Source of the DNA: UBA5359 sp028699365 [NCBI: bacterium]
Lineage (GTDB): Bacteria > UBP13 > UBA5359
DNA: 6,298 nucleotides
Reading direction: 5' to 3'
Assembly: GCA_028699365.1 (NCBI GenBank)
Contig: JAQVUQ010000169.1
Span: 1-6,298 of the forward strand
Shown piece after piece: positions 1-6,187 of the stretch (position 1 is its first letter; every line of letters starts with the position of its first letter). The position numbers were made by a program, and so were the translations under genes. Below the pieces are notes generated by a model, which saw nothing but the letters and a program-made list of their open reading frames with translations, made no database searches and had not been told where the DNA came from.

Positions 1-662
1 TGGCTCAGGCTGCAGCGGATAACGCAATAGCCGTCAACAATCTGGTGGTCAACACCCCTGACGGCTCTCTGGGCGGCGCCCCGGTGAAAGCGGCTGATCT
101 GAGCACATACCTGGAGCGGGTAGACCACGTGATGGACATAGCGCTGGCGGCCGGGATACGGATGGGGATCACCTGTACCGGCAATCTGCAGCCGGGATTG
201 GACAGGCCCCGGATGCGGGACAATCTGCAAACGGCGCTTGGCCGGGCTGCGGAGATGGCTGCGGCACGAGGCTTTACCCTCGTTCTGGAAGCGCTGAATA
301 CGCTGGTCAATCACGCCGGATACTATCTGGATTCTTCCACAGAGGCAGCGGATATTATCAGGGAGATAGGCAATCCGCATCTCAAACTGCTCTATGATGT
401 TTACCATATGCAGATCATGGAGGGCAATATCATCGATAACATCTGCGGTGAACTCGATGTTATCGGACATTTTCACGCTGCGGGTGTTCCGGGAAGGAAC
501 GAGATATACCGGGGAGAACTGAATTACCCGGAGATATTCAAAACGATAAATAAAAGCGGATATGACGGCGCTTTCGGGCTGGAATATGCGCCGCTGGAAG
601 AGAATCATGCTGCCTCATTGGCGGCTTCACTGACCTGCCTTAGGGAGGGGCTGAAATGCTAA
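1..662 (+). CDS. Hydroxypyruvate isomerase-like TIM barrel protein (5' truncated by window edge)
   Basis: The reading frame is open from base 3 through the left edge to a TAA stop at 660-662, so about 219 C-terminal residues are visible and the start lies outside the window. The protein belongs to the xylose isomerase-like TIM barrel superfamily and most resembles the Hyi/OtnI group, which interconverts hydroxypyruvate or 2-oxo-tetronate-type substrates in the cytoplasm. Support comes from a Glu in LVLEALNT (visible residue 96), DVYHMQIMEG (Asp132, His135), HFHAAGVPGR (His158) and GLEYAPL (Glu194). Glu96, Asp132, His158 and Glu194 fit the Glu-Asp-(Gln/His)-Glu metal quartet of the superfamily. 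Classical Hyi proteins, as I recall them, have HxQxxDxPGR at the third site, so the His and the AG replacing AD point to a divergent subgroup with possibly different substrate. The gene overlaps the next one by 7 bases, which suggests translational coupling. Family confidence is high; the exact reaction is uncertain. Confidence 0.88.
   Translation, partial: AQAAADNAIAVNNLVVNTPDGSLGGAPVKAADLSTYLERVDHVMDIALAAGIRMGITCTGNLQPGLDRPRMRDNLQTALGRAAEMAAARGFTLVLEALNTLVNHAGYYLDSSTEAADIIREIGNPHLKLLYDVYHMQIMEGNIIDNICGELDVIGHFHAAGVPGRNEIYRGELNYPEIFKTINKSGYDGAFGLEYAPLEENHAASLAASLTCLREGLKC
642..650 (+). promoter_or_regulatory. Shine-Dalgarno inside the upstream gene, for the secreted hydrolase
   Basis: AGGGAGGGG lies in the last codons of the upstream isomerase-like gene, 5 bases before the ATG at 656. 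It fixes that ATG as the start even though it lies before the upstream stop codon at 660-662, giving a 7-base overlap and probable translational coupling. Confidence 0.75.
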
Positions 663-1498
663 AAACAATAGGAATACTGGGGGTATCTGCGGTGACAGCG
701 GCTGCATTGCTGACAGGATCGGCGGCTTTTGCCGGCAAGCTGGTAGAGCCTAAGGATATCGAATTCAAGGCATCCATTGACGGCACCGCACAACGTTATG
801 TGGAAATGCTGCCGGAAGGATTCGACCTGAACAAACCGGTCAACGTCCTTATCTGTCTGCACGGGCACGGCTCTGACCGCTGGCAGTATGTCAGGGAGAT
901 CCGGGCGGAAACAAAGGCGGCCCGCGACATAGCGGCAAAGTATAACCTGATCTATATCTCGCCGGATTACCGGGCCAAAACTTCCTGGATGGGGCCAAAA
1001 GCCGAGGCGGATATGGTCCAGATTATCGGTCTGCTGAAAGCTAAATACAAGGTCGGCAAGATGATCCTGAACGGCGCGTCCATGGGAGGATCATCGGCGC
1101 TTACCTTTACTGCTATGCATCCGGACATGATCGACGGTGTCTGTGCCCTTAACGGCACGGCCAATCATCTTGAATACGCTAACTTTCAGGGTGCCATTCA
1201 GGAATCCTTCAGCGGCACCAAAGCCGCTATTCCCCTGGAATACAAGCGCCGCAGCGCGGAATACTGGCCTGAAGCATTTAGCATGCCGGTAGCCCTGACT
1301 GCCGGAGGCAAAGATGCCTCCGTGCCGCCGCAGAGCGTGCTGCGGCTGGCAGATATCCTGAAGAAGATGGGCCGCAAGGTTTTGCTGATCGACAGGCCGG
1401 AGACGGGACATCAGACGGATTATCCGGACAGTACAGCGGCGCTGGAGTTTGTGGTTTGCTCTGCCCTGGATATAGGGTATGAGGTTGTCGACAAGTAA
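656..1498 (+). CDS. Secreted alpha/beta-hydrolase (esterase / prolyl oligopeptidase-like)
   Basis: This 280-residue protein begins with a Sec signal peptide: a Lys at residue 3, a hydrophobic stretch over about residues 5-22, and an Ala-Phe-Ala cleavage motif ending at residue 26. It has no lipobox cysteine. The mature part is an alpha/beta-hydrolase: an HGHG oxyanion motif (69-72), a nucleophile elbow GASMGG with Ser142, a likely acid Asp220 in AGGKDASVPP, and His252 in ETGHQTDY. This order and spacing fit the esterase D / prolyl oligopeptidase-type serine hydrolases, which include carbohydrate acyl esterases and some peptidases. Among sugar-metabolism genes an esterase role on an acylated or lactone-containing carbohydrate is the better guess, but the substrate is not readable. 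It is the only predicted exported product here, lying between cytoplasmic-type enzymes. The ATG at 656 is supported by its Shine-Dalgarno and by the signal peptide starting right at it. Confidence 0.9.
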   Translation: MLKTIGILGVSAVTAAALLTGSAAFAGKLVEPKDIEFKASIDGTAQRYVEMLPEGFDLNKPVNVLICLHGHGSDRWQYVREIRAETKAARDIAAKYNLIYISPDYRAKTSWMGPKAEADMVQIIGLLKAKYKVGKMILNGASMGGSSALTFTAMHPDMIDGVCALNGTANHLEYANFQGAIQESFSGTKAAIPLEYKRRSAEYWPEAFSMPVALTAGGKDASVPPQSVLRLADILKKMGRKVLLIDRPETGHQTDYPDSTAALEFVVCSALDIGYEVVDK

Positions 1499-1530
1499 TC
1501 GAAGCGTTTTGCAAACGGAGGTATAGTGAA

Positions 1531-2355
1531 ATGGGATCATTAAAAAAAGAACAACTGGCTTATGCCGTCTGGCCCTGGGGGCTGGCGGAGAAGGAACAGA
1601 TGGCTCAGGCGCTGAAAGATATAAGAGAGGCCGGCTTCTATTGTTTTGAGAGCGTAGTGGCGGCCGTCGAACTCTTTGCCGACGATCTCAAGGGTTTTAA
1701 GGCCATTACCGATGAATACGGCGTTTATCCCGTCAGCTTCTATTTCTGGCAGGCGGGTGACTACGCTCAGGATACCGGGCAGGTTGAGAGATCGCTTGGC
1801 TTTCTGGCGGCCAACAACGTGAAGCGCATGAGCTTGCAGGCTCCGGGCAAAGAGGGCGGCGCTACTGAGGAGGAACTGGCGGCGGTGGTGAAGGTGGTGG
1901 AACGAATCGGAGAACTGGCTAAACCGTACGGCATCGTTCCCTGTGTCCATCCGCACGCACGGACTATGGTCATGTACGAGCCGGAGATCGATTTCGTCAT
2001 GAAGAATACGGATCCCGATCTGGTGGCCCTGGGGCCGGATACCGCCCACCTGATGGTAGGAGAATGCGATCCGGTAGAGATCTTTGCCAGGTATATCGAT
2101 CGCATCCAGTTTACCCATATCAAAGACGTCAAGAGACTCCGGGATATAAAGGTGGACGAATCGGAGAAGCAGGGCTTTGAAATCTTCAGCGGCTTTCTTG
2201 AACTGGGACAGGGCGATGTCGATCTGCCGGCCGTTTTCGGTATCCTGGAAAAAGGCGGCTACGAGGGCTATCTGACGGTGGAATTGGACAGATCTCCCAC
2301 CACCAACCGGGAGAGCGCCTTTGCCAATATGGCGTATATGGAGAGCAATCTTTAG
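1531..2355 (+). CDS. IolE-like sugar phosphate isomerase/epimerase (xylose isomerase-like TIM barrel)
   Basis: This 274-residue cytoplasmic TIM barrel has the AP-endonuclease-2 / xylose isomerase-like fold (Pfam AP_endonuc_2). Visible family motifs are HPH at residues 140-142 (compare HHHMGT in IolE, inosose dehydratase), GPDTAHL with Asp170 and His173, THIKDV with His196, GQGDVD near 227-231, and TVELD with Glu251. The layout of HPH, DTxH, HxKDV and VE is most like IolE and the uncharacterised isomerases/epimerases around it, which bind one divalent metal and carry out dehydration, isomerisation or epimerisation on keto-sugars or keto-inositols. Length is close to the usual 270-300 residues and no frameshift is seen. 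GGAGG at 1517-1521, 9 bases before the ATG, sets the start. A 32-base gap separates it from the upstream gene. True inosose dehydratase activity is possible but not shown, since no other clear iol gene is present. Confidence 0.87.
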   Translation: MGSLKKEQLAYAVWPWGLAEKEQMAQALKDIREAGFYCFESVVAAVELFADDLKGFKAITDEYGVYPVSFYFWQAGDYAQDTGQVERSLGFLAANNVKRMSLQAPGKEGGATEEELAAVVKVVERIGELAKPYGIVPCVHPHARTMVMYEPEIDFVMKNTDPDLVALGPDTAHLMVGECDPVEIFARYIDRIQFTHIKDVKRLRDIKVDESEKQGFEIFSGFLELGQGDVDLPAVFGILEKGGYEGYLTVELDRSPTTNRESAFANMAYMESNL

Positions 2356-2370
2356 TGAGGTTGGGGTGTT

Positions 2371-3126
2371 ATGGAGTTCAAGATAACGGATGTTAACTGT
2401 AGCCTGGGATATCCGGTGGGCGTACGCCCGCGTTTTCACGATCTGAACGGTCTTTTGCAGGCCATGGATACTTACCGCATATCGGAATCCGTGGCCTTTC
2501 ATACGGAGGCGTTGCGGGATGCGATCATGGGCAACCGGCTGGCGAGAGAGGCAGCCGGGGAATCCGTAGGGCGTGTGTCCTCATGTTACGTTCTGCGTTC
2601 TGATCTTGGCGGCAGCGAGATACCGGCACAGGAGGAACTGCTGGCACAGCTCAGAGCGGAGCGTCCGGCTGCTGTCAGGCTCTATCCCAGAGCTGACGGC
2701 TATATACTGGATGCCTTCTATGCCGGCGAACTGCTTGAGGTGCTTAACGAACTGGGACTTCCCGTTCTGCTGGATCCGGACCAGTATCCGCCATATGAAA
2801 GCTTGCCGGCCCTGGCGGCAAGCTTTCCCAATATCAAATTTGTTCTGTTGAGGCAGCGTATCAACCAGACAAGGTATACGAGGCCGTTAGTGAGCAAACT
2901 GGAGAACGTCTTCTTCGATATCAGCATTATGATAGATACCTGCTTTATAGAGGAGGCGATATCCAAATACGGCAGCGGGCGTTTTCTCTTCGGCAGCGCC
3001 ATGCCGCAGTATCTTCCCGCCGGAGCGCTTGGACTCATCCTTTACAGCCGCATCTCCGACGATGATAAAGCTGCGATACTATCGGGCAACTGGCGGTCCG
3101 TGCAGGAGGGGATAAGATGGAAATAA
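2371..3126 (+). CDS. Degenerate amidohydrolase-2-fold protein, probable non-catalytic partner
   Basis: This 251-residue protein aligns by eye with its downstream neighbour, an amidohydrolase-family metal hydrolase, and keeps the family's outline. It has an N-terminal strand with an Asp (ITDVNCSLG), a PxxVRLYPRADGY strand near 99-111, a C-terminal FGSAMPQ (207-213), and a final helix ending in DDKAAILSGNWRSV. Yet the metal ligands are changed: HxH becomes N9-C-S11, the middle His is Asp135 in PVLLDPDQ, no AHxGG motif is seen (FVLLRQRI at 157-163), and the last Asp of FGSD is Ala210. It therefore probably does not bind a catalytic zinc in the usual way and may be a structural or regulatory subunit, or use different chemistry. 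There are no stop codons or frameshifts, so it is under coding selection rather than an obvious pseudogene. A GAGG/GGGG Shine-Dalgarno sits at 2357-2366, and the 3' end overlaps the next gene by 10 bases. Confidence 0.85.
   Translation: MEFKITDVNCSLGYPVGVRPRFHDLNGLLQAMDTYRISESVAFHTEALRDAIMGNRLAREAAGESVGRVSSCYVLRSDLGGSEIPAQEELLAQLRAERPAAVRLYPRADGYILDAFYAGELLEVLNELGLPVLLDPDQYPPYESLPALAASFPNIKFVLLRQRINQTRYTRPLVSKLENVFFDISIMIDTCFIEEAISKYGSGRFLFGSAMPQYLPAGALGLILYSRISDDDKAAILSGNWRSVQEGIRWK
3104..3111 (+). promoter_or_regulatory. Shine-Dalgarno inside the degenerate amidohydrolase gene, for the intact one
   Basis: AGGAGGGG lies within the last codons of the upstream gene, 5 bases before the ATG at 3117. 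The two genes overlap over 3117-3126. Ribosomes finishing the first gene are well placed to start the second, which would favour balanced production of the two paralogues. Confidence 0.75.
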
Positions 3127-3950
3127 GAGCCGAGGCCTTTGCCGGGATGCCTATATCCGTGCCGGTGATAGATGCTCATACCCATACTATCAGTAGTTCA
3201 TATAACGGCTGGTATCAGGCGATACGAAGCGATGTTGAATTTATAGCCCTTATGGATCACCTGGGGATCGATTGTATAGTAACCGCGCCTCACAGTCTGA
3301 TCGGCGGCGATATGGAACTGACCAACGGGATTACGGCAGCTTCCGCCGCCGCTTATCCCGACCGGATATACGGCTATATCTTTATCTGTCCGCAGCGGGG
3401 TATGGATGCCGTCAAAACGGCTATTGATAAGTATTCCGTTAATCCGTCCTTTGTCGGGTTCAAATTTCTTTCCGGCTATCACGGATCACTGACATGCCCT
3501 GAGTATGATTATGCGCTGGATTTTGCGGCTGAGGCTCGGTGCCCGGTATTGTGCCATACCTGGTGCGGCACGCCTGCCACCTTTGCCGATATGGAAAATG
3601 CGGTTAAGACCCGGCCGGGGCTCAAACTCGTAATGGCCCATCAGGGAGGAGGCAACGCTGCCGGTACGGATAGCTATGCGAAGTTGATGAGTGATTATCC
3701 TAACCTGTATATGGAAATATGCGGCTCTCTTTACAATACCTATGCCATGGAGGACTATGCTGTTCTGGCAGGGGAGGACCGCCTGATCTTCGGCAGTGAC
3801 GCCATCAATCTCGATCCCCGCTTTGATCTTGGACAGGTGATATTCTCAACCTTGACGGATGAGGTAAAGAAGAAAATTCTGGCCGGTAATTTCCTCCGTT
3901 TGCTGGAGGACTCGCAGTTAGGCCGGGTTAGCGATATCAGTAGGAGGTAA
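3117..3950 (+). CDS. Amidohydrolase family protein (amidohydrolase-2 / TIM-barrel metal hydrolase)
   Basis: This 277-residue protein carries a complete metal-hydrolase signature: HTH at His21/His23 in VIDAHTH, a Lys116 in FVGFKF, His147 in PVLCHTW, His175 in LVMAHQGG, and Asp228 in IFGSDA. These are the expected ligands and catalytic Asp of the amidohydrolase-2 family (Pfam PF04909). That family includes lactonases such as 2-pyrone-4,6-dicarboxylate and sugar-lactone hydrolases, and decarboxylases of the ACMSD type. In a sugar operon that also encodes dehydrogenases, hydrolysis of a sugar lactone is a reasonable inference but is not proven. It has no signal peptide, so it should be cytoplasmic. 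The C-terminal IFGSD...KKKILAGNFLRLL segment matches the upstream degenerate paralogue closely, which suggests tandem duplication or a long-standing paired arrangement. The start is set by AGGAGGGG at 3104-3111. Confidence 0.9.
   Translation: MEIRAEAFAGMPISVPVIDAHTHTISSSYNGWYQAIRSDVEFIALMDHLGIDCIVTAPHSLIGGDMELTNGITAASAAAYPDRIYGYIFICPQRGMDAVKTAIDKYSVNPSFVGFKFLSGYHGSLTCPEYDYALDFAAEARCPVLCHTWCGTPATFADMENAVKTRPGLKLVMAHQGGGNAAGTDSYAKLMSDYPNLYMEICGSLYNTYAMEDYAVLAGEDRLIFGSDAINLDPRFDLGQVIFSTLTDEVKKKILAGNFLRLLEDSQLGRVSDISRR
3942..3947 (+). promoter_or_regulatory. Perfect Shine-Dalgarno encoding the last two residues of the upstream gene
   Basis: AGGAGG at this site reads as the final Arg-Arg of the amidohydrolase and is followed at once by its TAA stop. 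It stands 10 bases before the ATG at 3958, so it is also the ribosome binding site of the xylose isomerase-family gene. Termination and re-initiation are therefore physically linked. Confidence 0.75.
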
Positions 3951-3957
3951 AATCATA

Positions 3958-4983
3958 ATGGCAGGAACCTATAGATTCTCATTCGGACCGTGGAATATCC
4001 ACGAAGGGGCCGATCCCTTTGGGCCGGTGACCCGCGATTCTTTCTCTTTCAGGGAGAAGCTGGAGTTTGCCGTCAGAGAGGGCTTTAGCGGCATCCAGTT
4101 CCATGACGACGATGCCGTGGATATCACCCTGCCGTTGGTGGAGCAGGATAAGCGCTTGAGGGAACTGAAGGCCATGCTGGACGATATGGGGCTGGATTCC
4201 GAGTTCGTGGCGCCCAGGCTCTGGGAGCATCCGCTGACCGTAGACGGAGGCTGGACCTCCAACAGCACGGAGAGCCGGAGATACGCCTTCGACAGATCGA
4301 AGCGAACAGTGGATATAGCCAAAGCATTGGGAACCGAGAGGATAGTGCTCTGGCCGGCCAGAGAAGGAACGTATATCCGGGAAGCCAAAGACCCCAAAGT
4401 GGCCGCAGACAGGTTTGTGGAGTATATAGATATGCTTCTGAACTACGACAAAGAGATCAGGATACTGGGAGAGATGAAGCCCAACGAGCCTATGGACAGC
4501 ACCTTCTGCCCAACTACCGGGCACTTTCTGGCTGTAGCCTCCAGGACCGTTGATCCGGACAGAGTAGGTATTCTCATAGAGAGCGCTCATGCCATCCTGG
4601 CCAATCTGGAGCCGTCGGAAGAGATGGGCTTTGCCCTCTCCTTCGGCAAGCTGTGGGGCATACACCTCAACGATCAGAACGGGCTGAAGTTCGACGAAGA
4701 CAAGACCTTCGGCAGTGTCAACCTGGGCCGGGCCTTCAGCCAGGTATATATCCTGGATAAATACGGCTACGGCAATGACGGCGAGTATGTAGGCCTGGAT
4801 ATCAAGGTGCTGCGCACCCAGCCACGGGAAGTATCCATGAAGCATCTCTCAAACAGCAAGCGGATCTTTGAGATGCTGGTGGAGAAGGTCAGAAGCTGCG
4901 ATGAAGGCTACATGGAAGAGCTGCGCCGGGCCCGGGATTATGAAGAGCTGAGCTTCTATATCACCAGTCTGCTGATGATATAG
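3958..4983 (+). CDS. Xylose isomerase-family sugar isomerase (short form)
   Basis: This 341-residue protein is shorter than classical XylA (about 390-440). It opens with FSFGPWNIHEGADPFGP, typical of a widespread xylose isomerase-like family of unsettled substrate. The two-metal site appears complete. Glu172 and Lys174 sit in GEMKPNEP (compare EPKPNEP in XylA). Glu208 and His211 are in ESAH, His236 in IHLND, Asp246 and Asp248 in KFDEDKTFG, and Asp281 in GLDIK. His236 stands where XylA has Asp, and the HxND pattern recalls L-rhamnose isomerase, so the substrate may be a sugar other than xylose. The expected reaction is aldose-ketose isomerisation with Mg, Mn or Co in the cytoplasm. No xylulokinase lies nearby in the window, which also argues against simple xylose use. 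The start is set by AGGAGG at 3942-3947, and only 7 bases separate it from the upstream stop. Confidence 0.9.
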   Translation: MAGTYRFSFGPWNIHEGADPFGPVTRDSFSFREKLEFAVREGFSGIQFHDDDAVDITLPLVEQDKRLRELKAMLDDMGLDSEFVAPRLWEHPLTVDGGWTSNSTESRRYAFDRSKRTVDIAKALGTERIVLWPAREGTYIREAKDPKVAADRFVEYIDMLLNYDKEIRILGEMKPNEPMDSTFCPTTGHFLAVASRTVDPDRVGILIESAHAILANLEPSEEMGFALSFGKLWGIHLNDQNGLKFDEDKTFGSVNLGRAFSQVYILDKYGYGNDGEYVGLDIKVLRTQPREVSMKHLSNSKRIFEMLVEKVRSCDEGYMEELRRARDYEELSFYITSLLMI

Positions 4984-4990
4984 GCGCTAA

Positions 4991-4996
4991 AAGGAG
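4991..4996 (+). promoter_or_regulatory. Shine-Dalgarno of the Gfo/Idh/MocA dehydrogenase
   Basis: AAGGAG lies 6 bases before the ATG at 5003, within the 19-base gap after the upstream TAG stop. It selects this ATG, which is also where the N-terminal Rossmann strand begins. Confidence 0.7.
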
Positions 4997-5002
4997 ATAG
5001 TT

Positions 5003-6160
5003 ATGAAGCGATACAGAGTAGCCGTCATCGGAACAGGCTATATCGGAGTAGTTCATATCGAGCAGCTTTTACGTTTACCCGGACTGGAAATAGCCGGGGT
5101 AGCCGACAGGGACATGAACCTTGCCCGGACGGTGGCAGACCGCTACGGTATACCGCGGGTTTATGCCGACGCCGAAGAGATCCTGCAGGACGGCAGCGTA
5201 GATGTAATTCACAACTGCACGCCCAACAACCTGCACTTTGAGATCAACAGCCGGGCTATGGAAGCCGGTAAGCACATCTTTTCAGAGAAGCCGCTGGCGT
5301 TGAGCGCCGCCCAGTCGGGACAACTGGTTCAACTGGCTCAAAAGCAAGGTTGCGTTACCGGCATAGGCTTCTGCTATAGATACTATCCCGTGCTGCAGGA
5401 GGCGGCAGCACGGATAGCCCGGGGGGATATCGGCACTGTTTACAATATCAACGGCTGTTATCTGCAGGACTGGCTGCTCTATCCCACAGATTATTCCTGG
5501 CGGCTCGACCCTCAAATGGCCGGGGCTTCCAATATCATCGGCGATCTTGGAAGCCATTGGTGTGATCTGGCCCAGTTTATCTCCGGATTGAAGATAGAGG
5601 AGGTAATGGCCGATGTTCGCACCACACTGCCCGTCAGGAAGCGTCCTAAACACAGTCAGGCCCTGACATTTGCCGGCGCGACGGATACGGAATATGAAGA
5701 GGTGCCGGTTGAACTGGACGAATACGGGGCCATGCTGCTGCGCTTTGAAGGTGGAGCCAGAGGCACCTTCACCACTTCGCAGCTTGCAGCCGGCAGAAAG
5801 TGCCATATTGACATTCAGATCTACGGATCGGAAGGCTCCATTGCCTGGAACCATGAGCGGTCCGCCGAGTTATGGATAGGCCACAGAAATGAGGCTAACC
5901 AGGTGTTCTTTGAATCACCCAACCTGCAAGTGGAGAGCACTCGCAAATATGCCAAACTGCCGTCAGGCCATCCTATGGGCTATATGGATGCCATGCTCAA
6001 TCTCTTCAGCGATTTCTATACTGCCGTTGAACTGAAGGAGGCTGGACGGGAGCCGGGCTACAGATACCCGGATTTTCAGGCCGGGCATGATGAGATGCTG
6101 GTGCTGGAAGCGGCCCTGCGCTCTAAAAAGAACGGTATGTGGTCAAGGGTGCAAACGTAA
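5003..6160 (+). CDS. Gfo/Idh/MocA family NAD(P)-dependent oxidoreductase
   Basis: This 385-residue protein has the two-domain layout and length of the family. The N-terminal Rossmann fold carries VIGTGYIG (Gly10, Gly12, Gly15), followed by an acidic residue after the second strand (VADRD, Asp35), the usual selector for NAD over NADP. Then come NCTPNNLH (71-78) and the signature EKP at 95-97, whose Lys96 is the expected catalytic/cofactor-contacting lysine. The C-terminal domain has GDLGSHWCDLA, with Asp181 and His185 matching the family's D-x(3)-H catalytic pair. The reaction is oxidation or reduction of a sugar, inositol or glycoside hydroxyl with a nicotinamide cofactor in the cytoplasm; 3-keto-sugar formation is common in this family but the regiochemistry is not readable here. 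Its place after three TIM-barrel isomerase-like genes suggests its keto product or substrate is shared with them. Confidence 0.93.
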   Translation: MKRYRVAVIGTGYIGVVHIEQLLRLPGLEIAGVADRDMNLARTVADRYGIPRVYADAEEILQDGSVDVIHNCTPNNLHFEINSRAMEAGKHIFSEKPLALSAAQSGQLVQLAQKQGCVTGIGFCYRYYPVLQEAAARIARGDIGTVYNINGCYLQDWLLYPTDYSWRLDPQMAGASNIIGDLGSHWCDLAQFISGLKIEEVMADVRTTLPVRKRPKHSQALTFAGATDTEYEEVPVELDEYGAMLLRFEGGARGTFTTSQLAAGRKCHIDIQIYGSEGSIAWNHERSAELWIGHRNEANQVFFESPNLQVESTRKYAKLPSGHPMGYMDAMLNLFSDFYTAVELKEAGREPGYRYPDFQAGHDEMLVLEAALRSKKNGMWSRVQT

Positions 6161-6178
6161 AGTTGATGATTTGACAGC

Positions 6179-6184
6179 GAGGAG
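6179..6184 (+). promoter_or_regulatory. Shine-Dalgarno of the second dehydrogenase, closely spaced
   Basis: GAGGAG ends 3 bases before the ATG at 6188, which is tighter than at the other genes here. In-frame ATGs also occur at 6206 and 6212, but they have no comparable upstream purine run and would remove the first basic residues before the Rossmann strand, so 6188 is preferred. Confidence 0.55.
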
Positions 6185-6187
6185 CTT

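Noticed and set aside
45-662. GTG at 45 as the true start of the first gene
   Set aside because: The frame stays open upstream to the window edge, the residues before 45 continue a plausible barrel strand (AVNNLVVNTP), and no Shine-Dalgarno precedes the GTG.
656-760. Lipoprotein signal on the secreted hydrolase
   Set aside because: No cysteine lies in the signal region. The LLTGSAAFAG segment fits signal peptidase I cleavage instead.
1505-1517. Small inverted repeat CGTTT-TGC-AAACG in the 32-base gap before the IolE-like gene, as a terminator or operator
   Set aside because: The stem is only 5 A/T-rich pairs, has no following T run and abuts the Shine-Dalgarno. It is too weak to call.
1509-1523. 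TTGCAAACGGAGGTA resembles a catabolite-responsive element (WTGNAANCGNWNNCW) with one mismatch
   Set aside because: A one-mismatch hit to such a degenerate motif is expected about once or twice by chance in a window of this size, and this one overlaps the ribosome binding site.
1540-2502. Long antisense open frame (320 codons) opposite the IolE-like gene and the start of the following gene
   Set aside because: The plus strand carries a clearly recognisable enzyme here, and the antisense translation shows no recognisable family. It is a side effect of codon composition.
2371-3126. Degenerate amidohydrolase as a decaying pseudogene
   Set aside because: The frame is intact over 251 codons with a plausible Shine-Dalgarno, strong structural-core similarity to its neighbour and a coupled downstream start, which argues for a maintained protein.
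3979-4845. Antisense open frame of 288 codons opposite the xylose isomerase-family gene
   Set aside because: The sense gene has a full set of metal-site motifs, and the antisense product has no family motif that I recognise.
6171-6176. TTGACA as a -35 promoter box before the second dehydrogenase
   Set aside because: No TATAAT-like box lies 16-18 bases downstream. That position falls inside the next gene (CGCAGA and neighbours), so this looks like coincidence.
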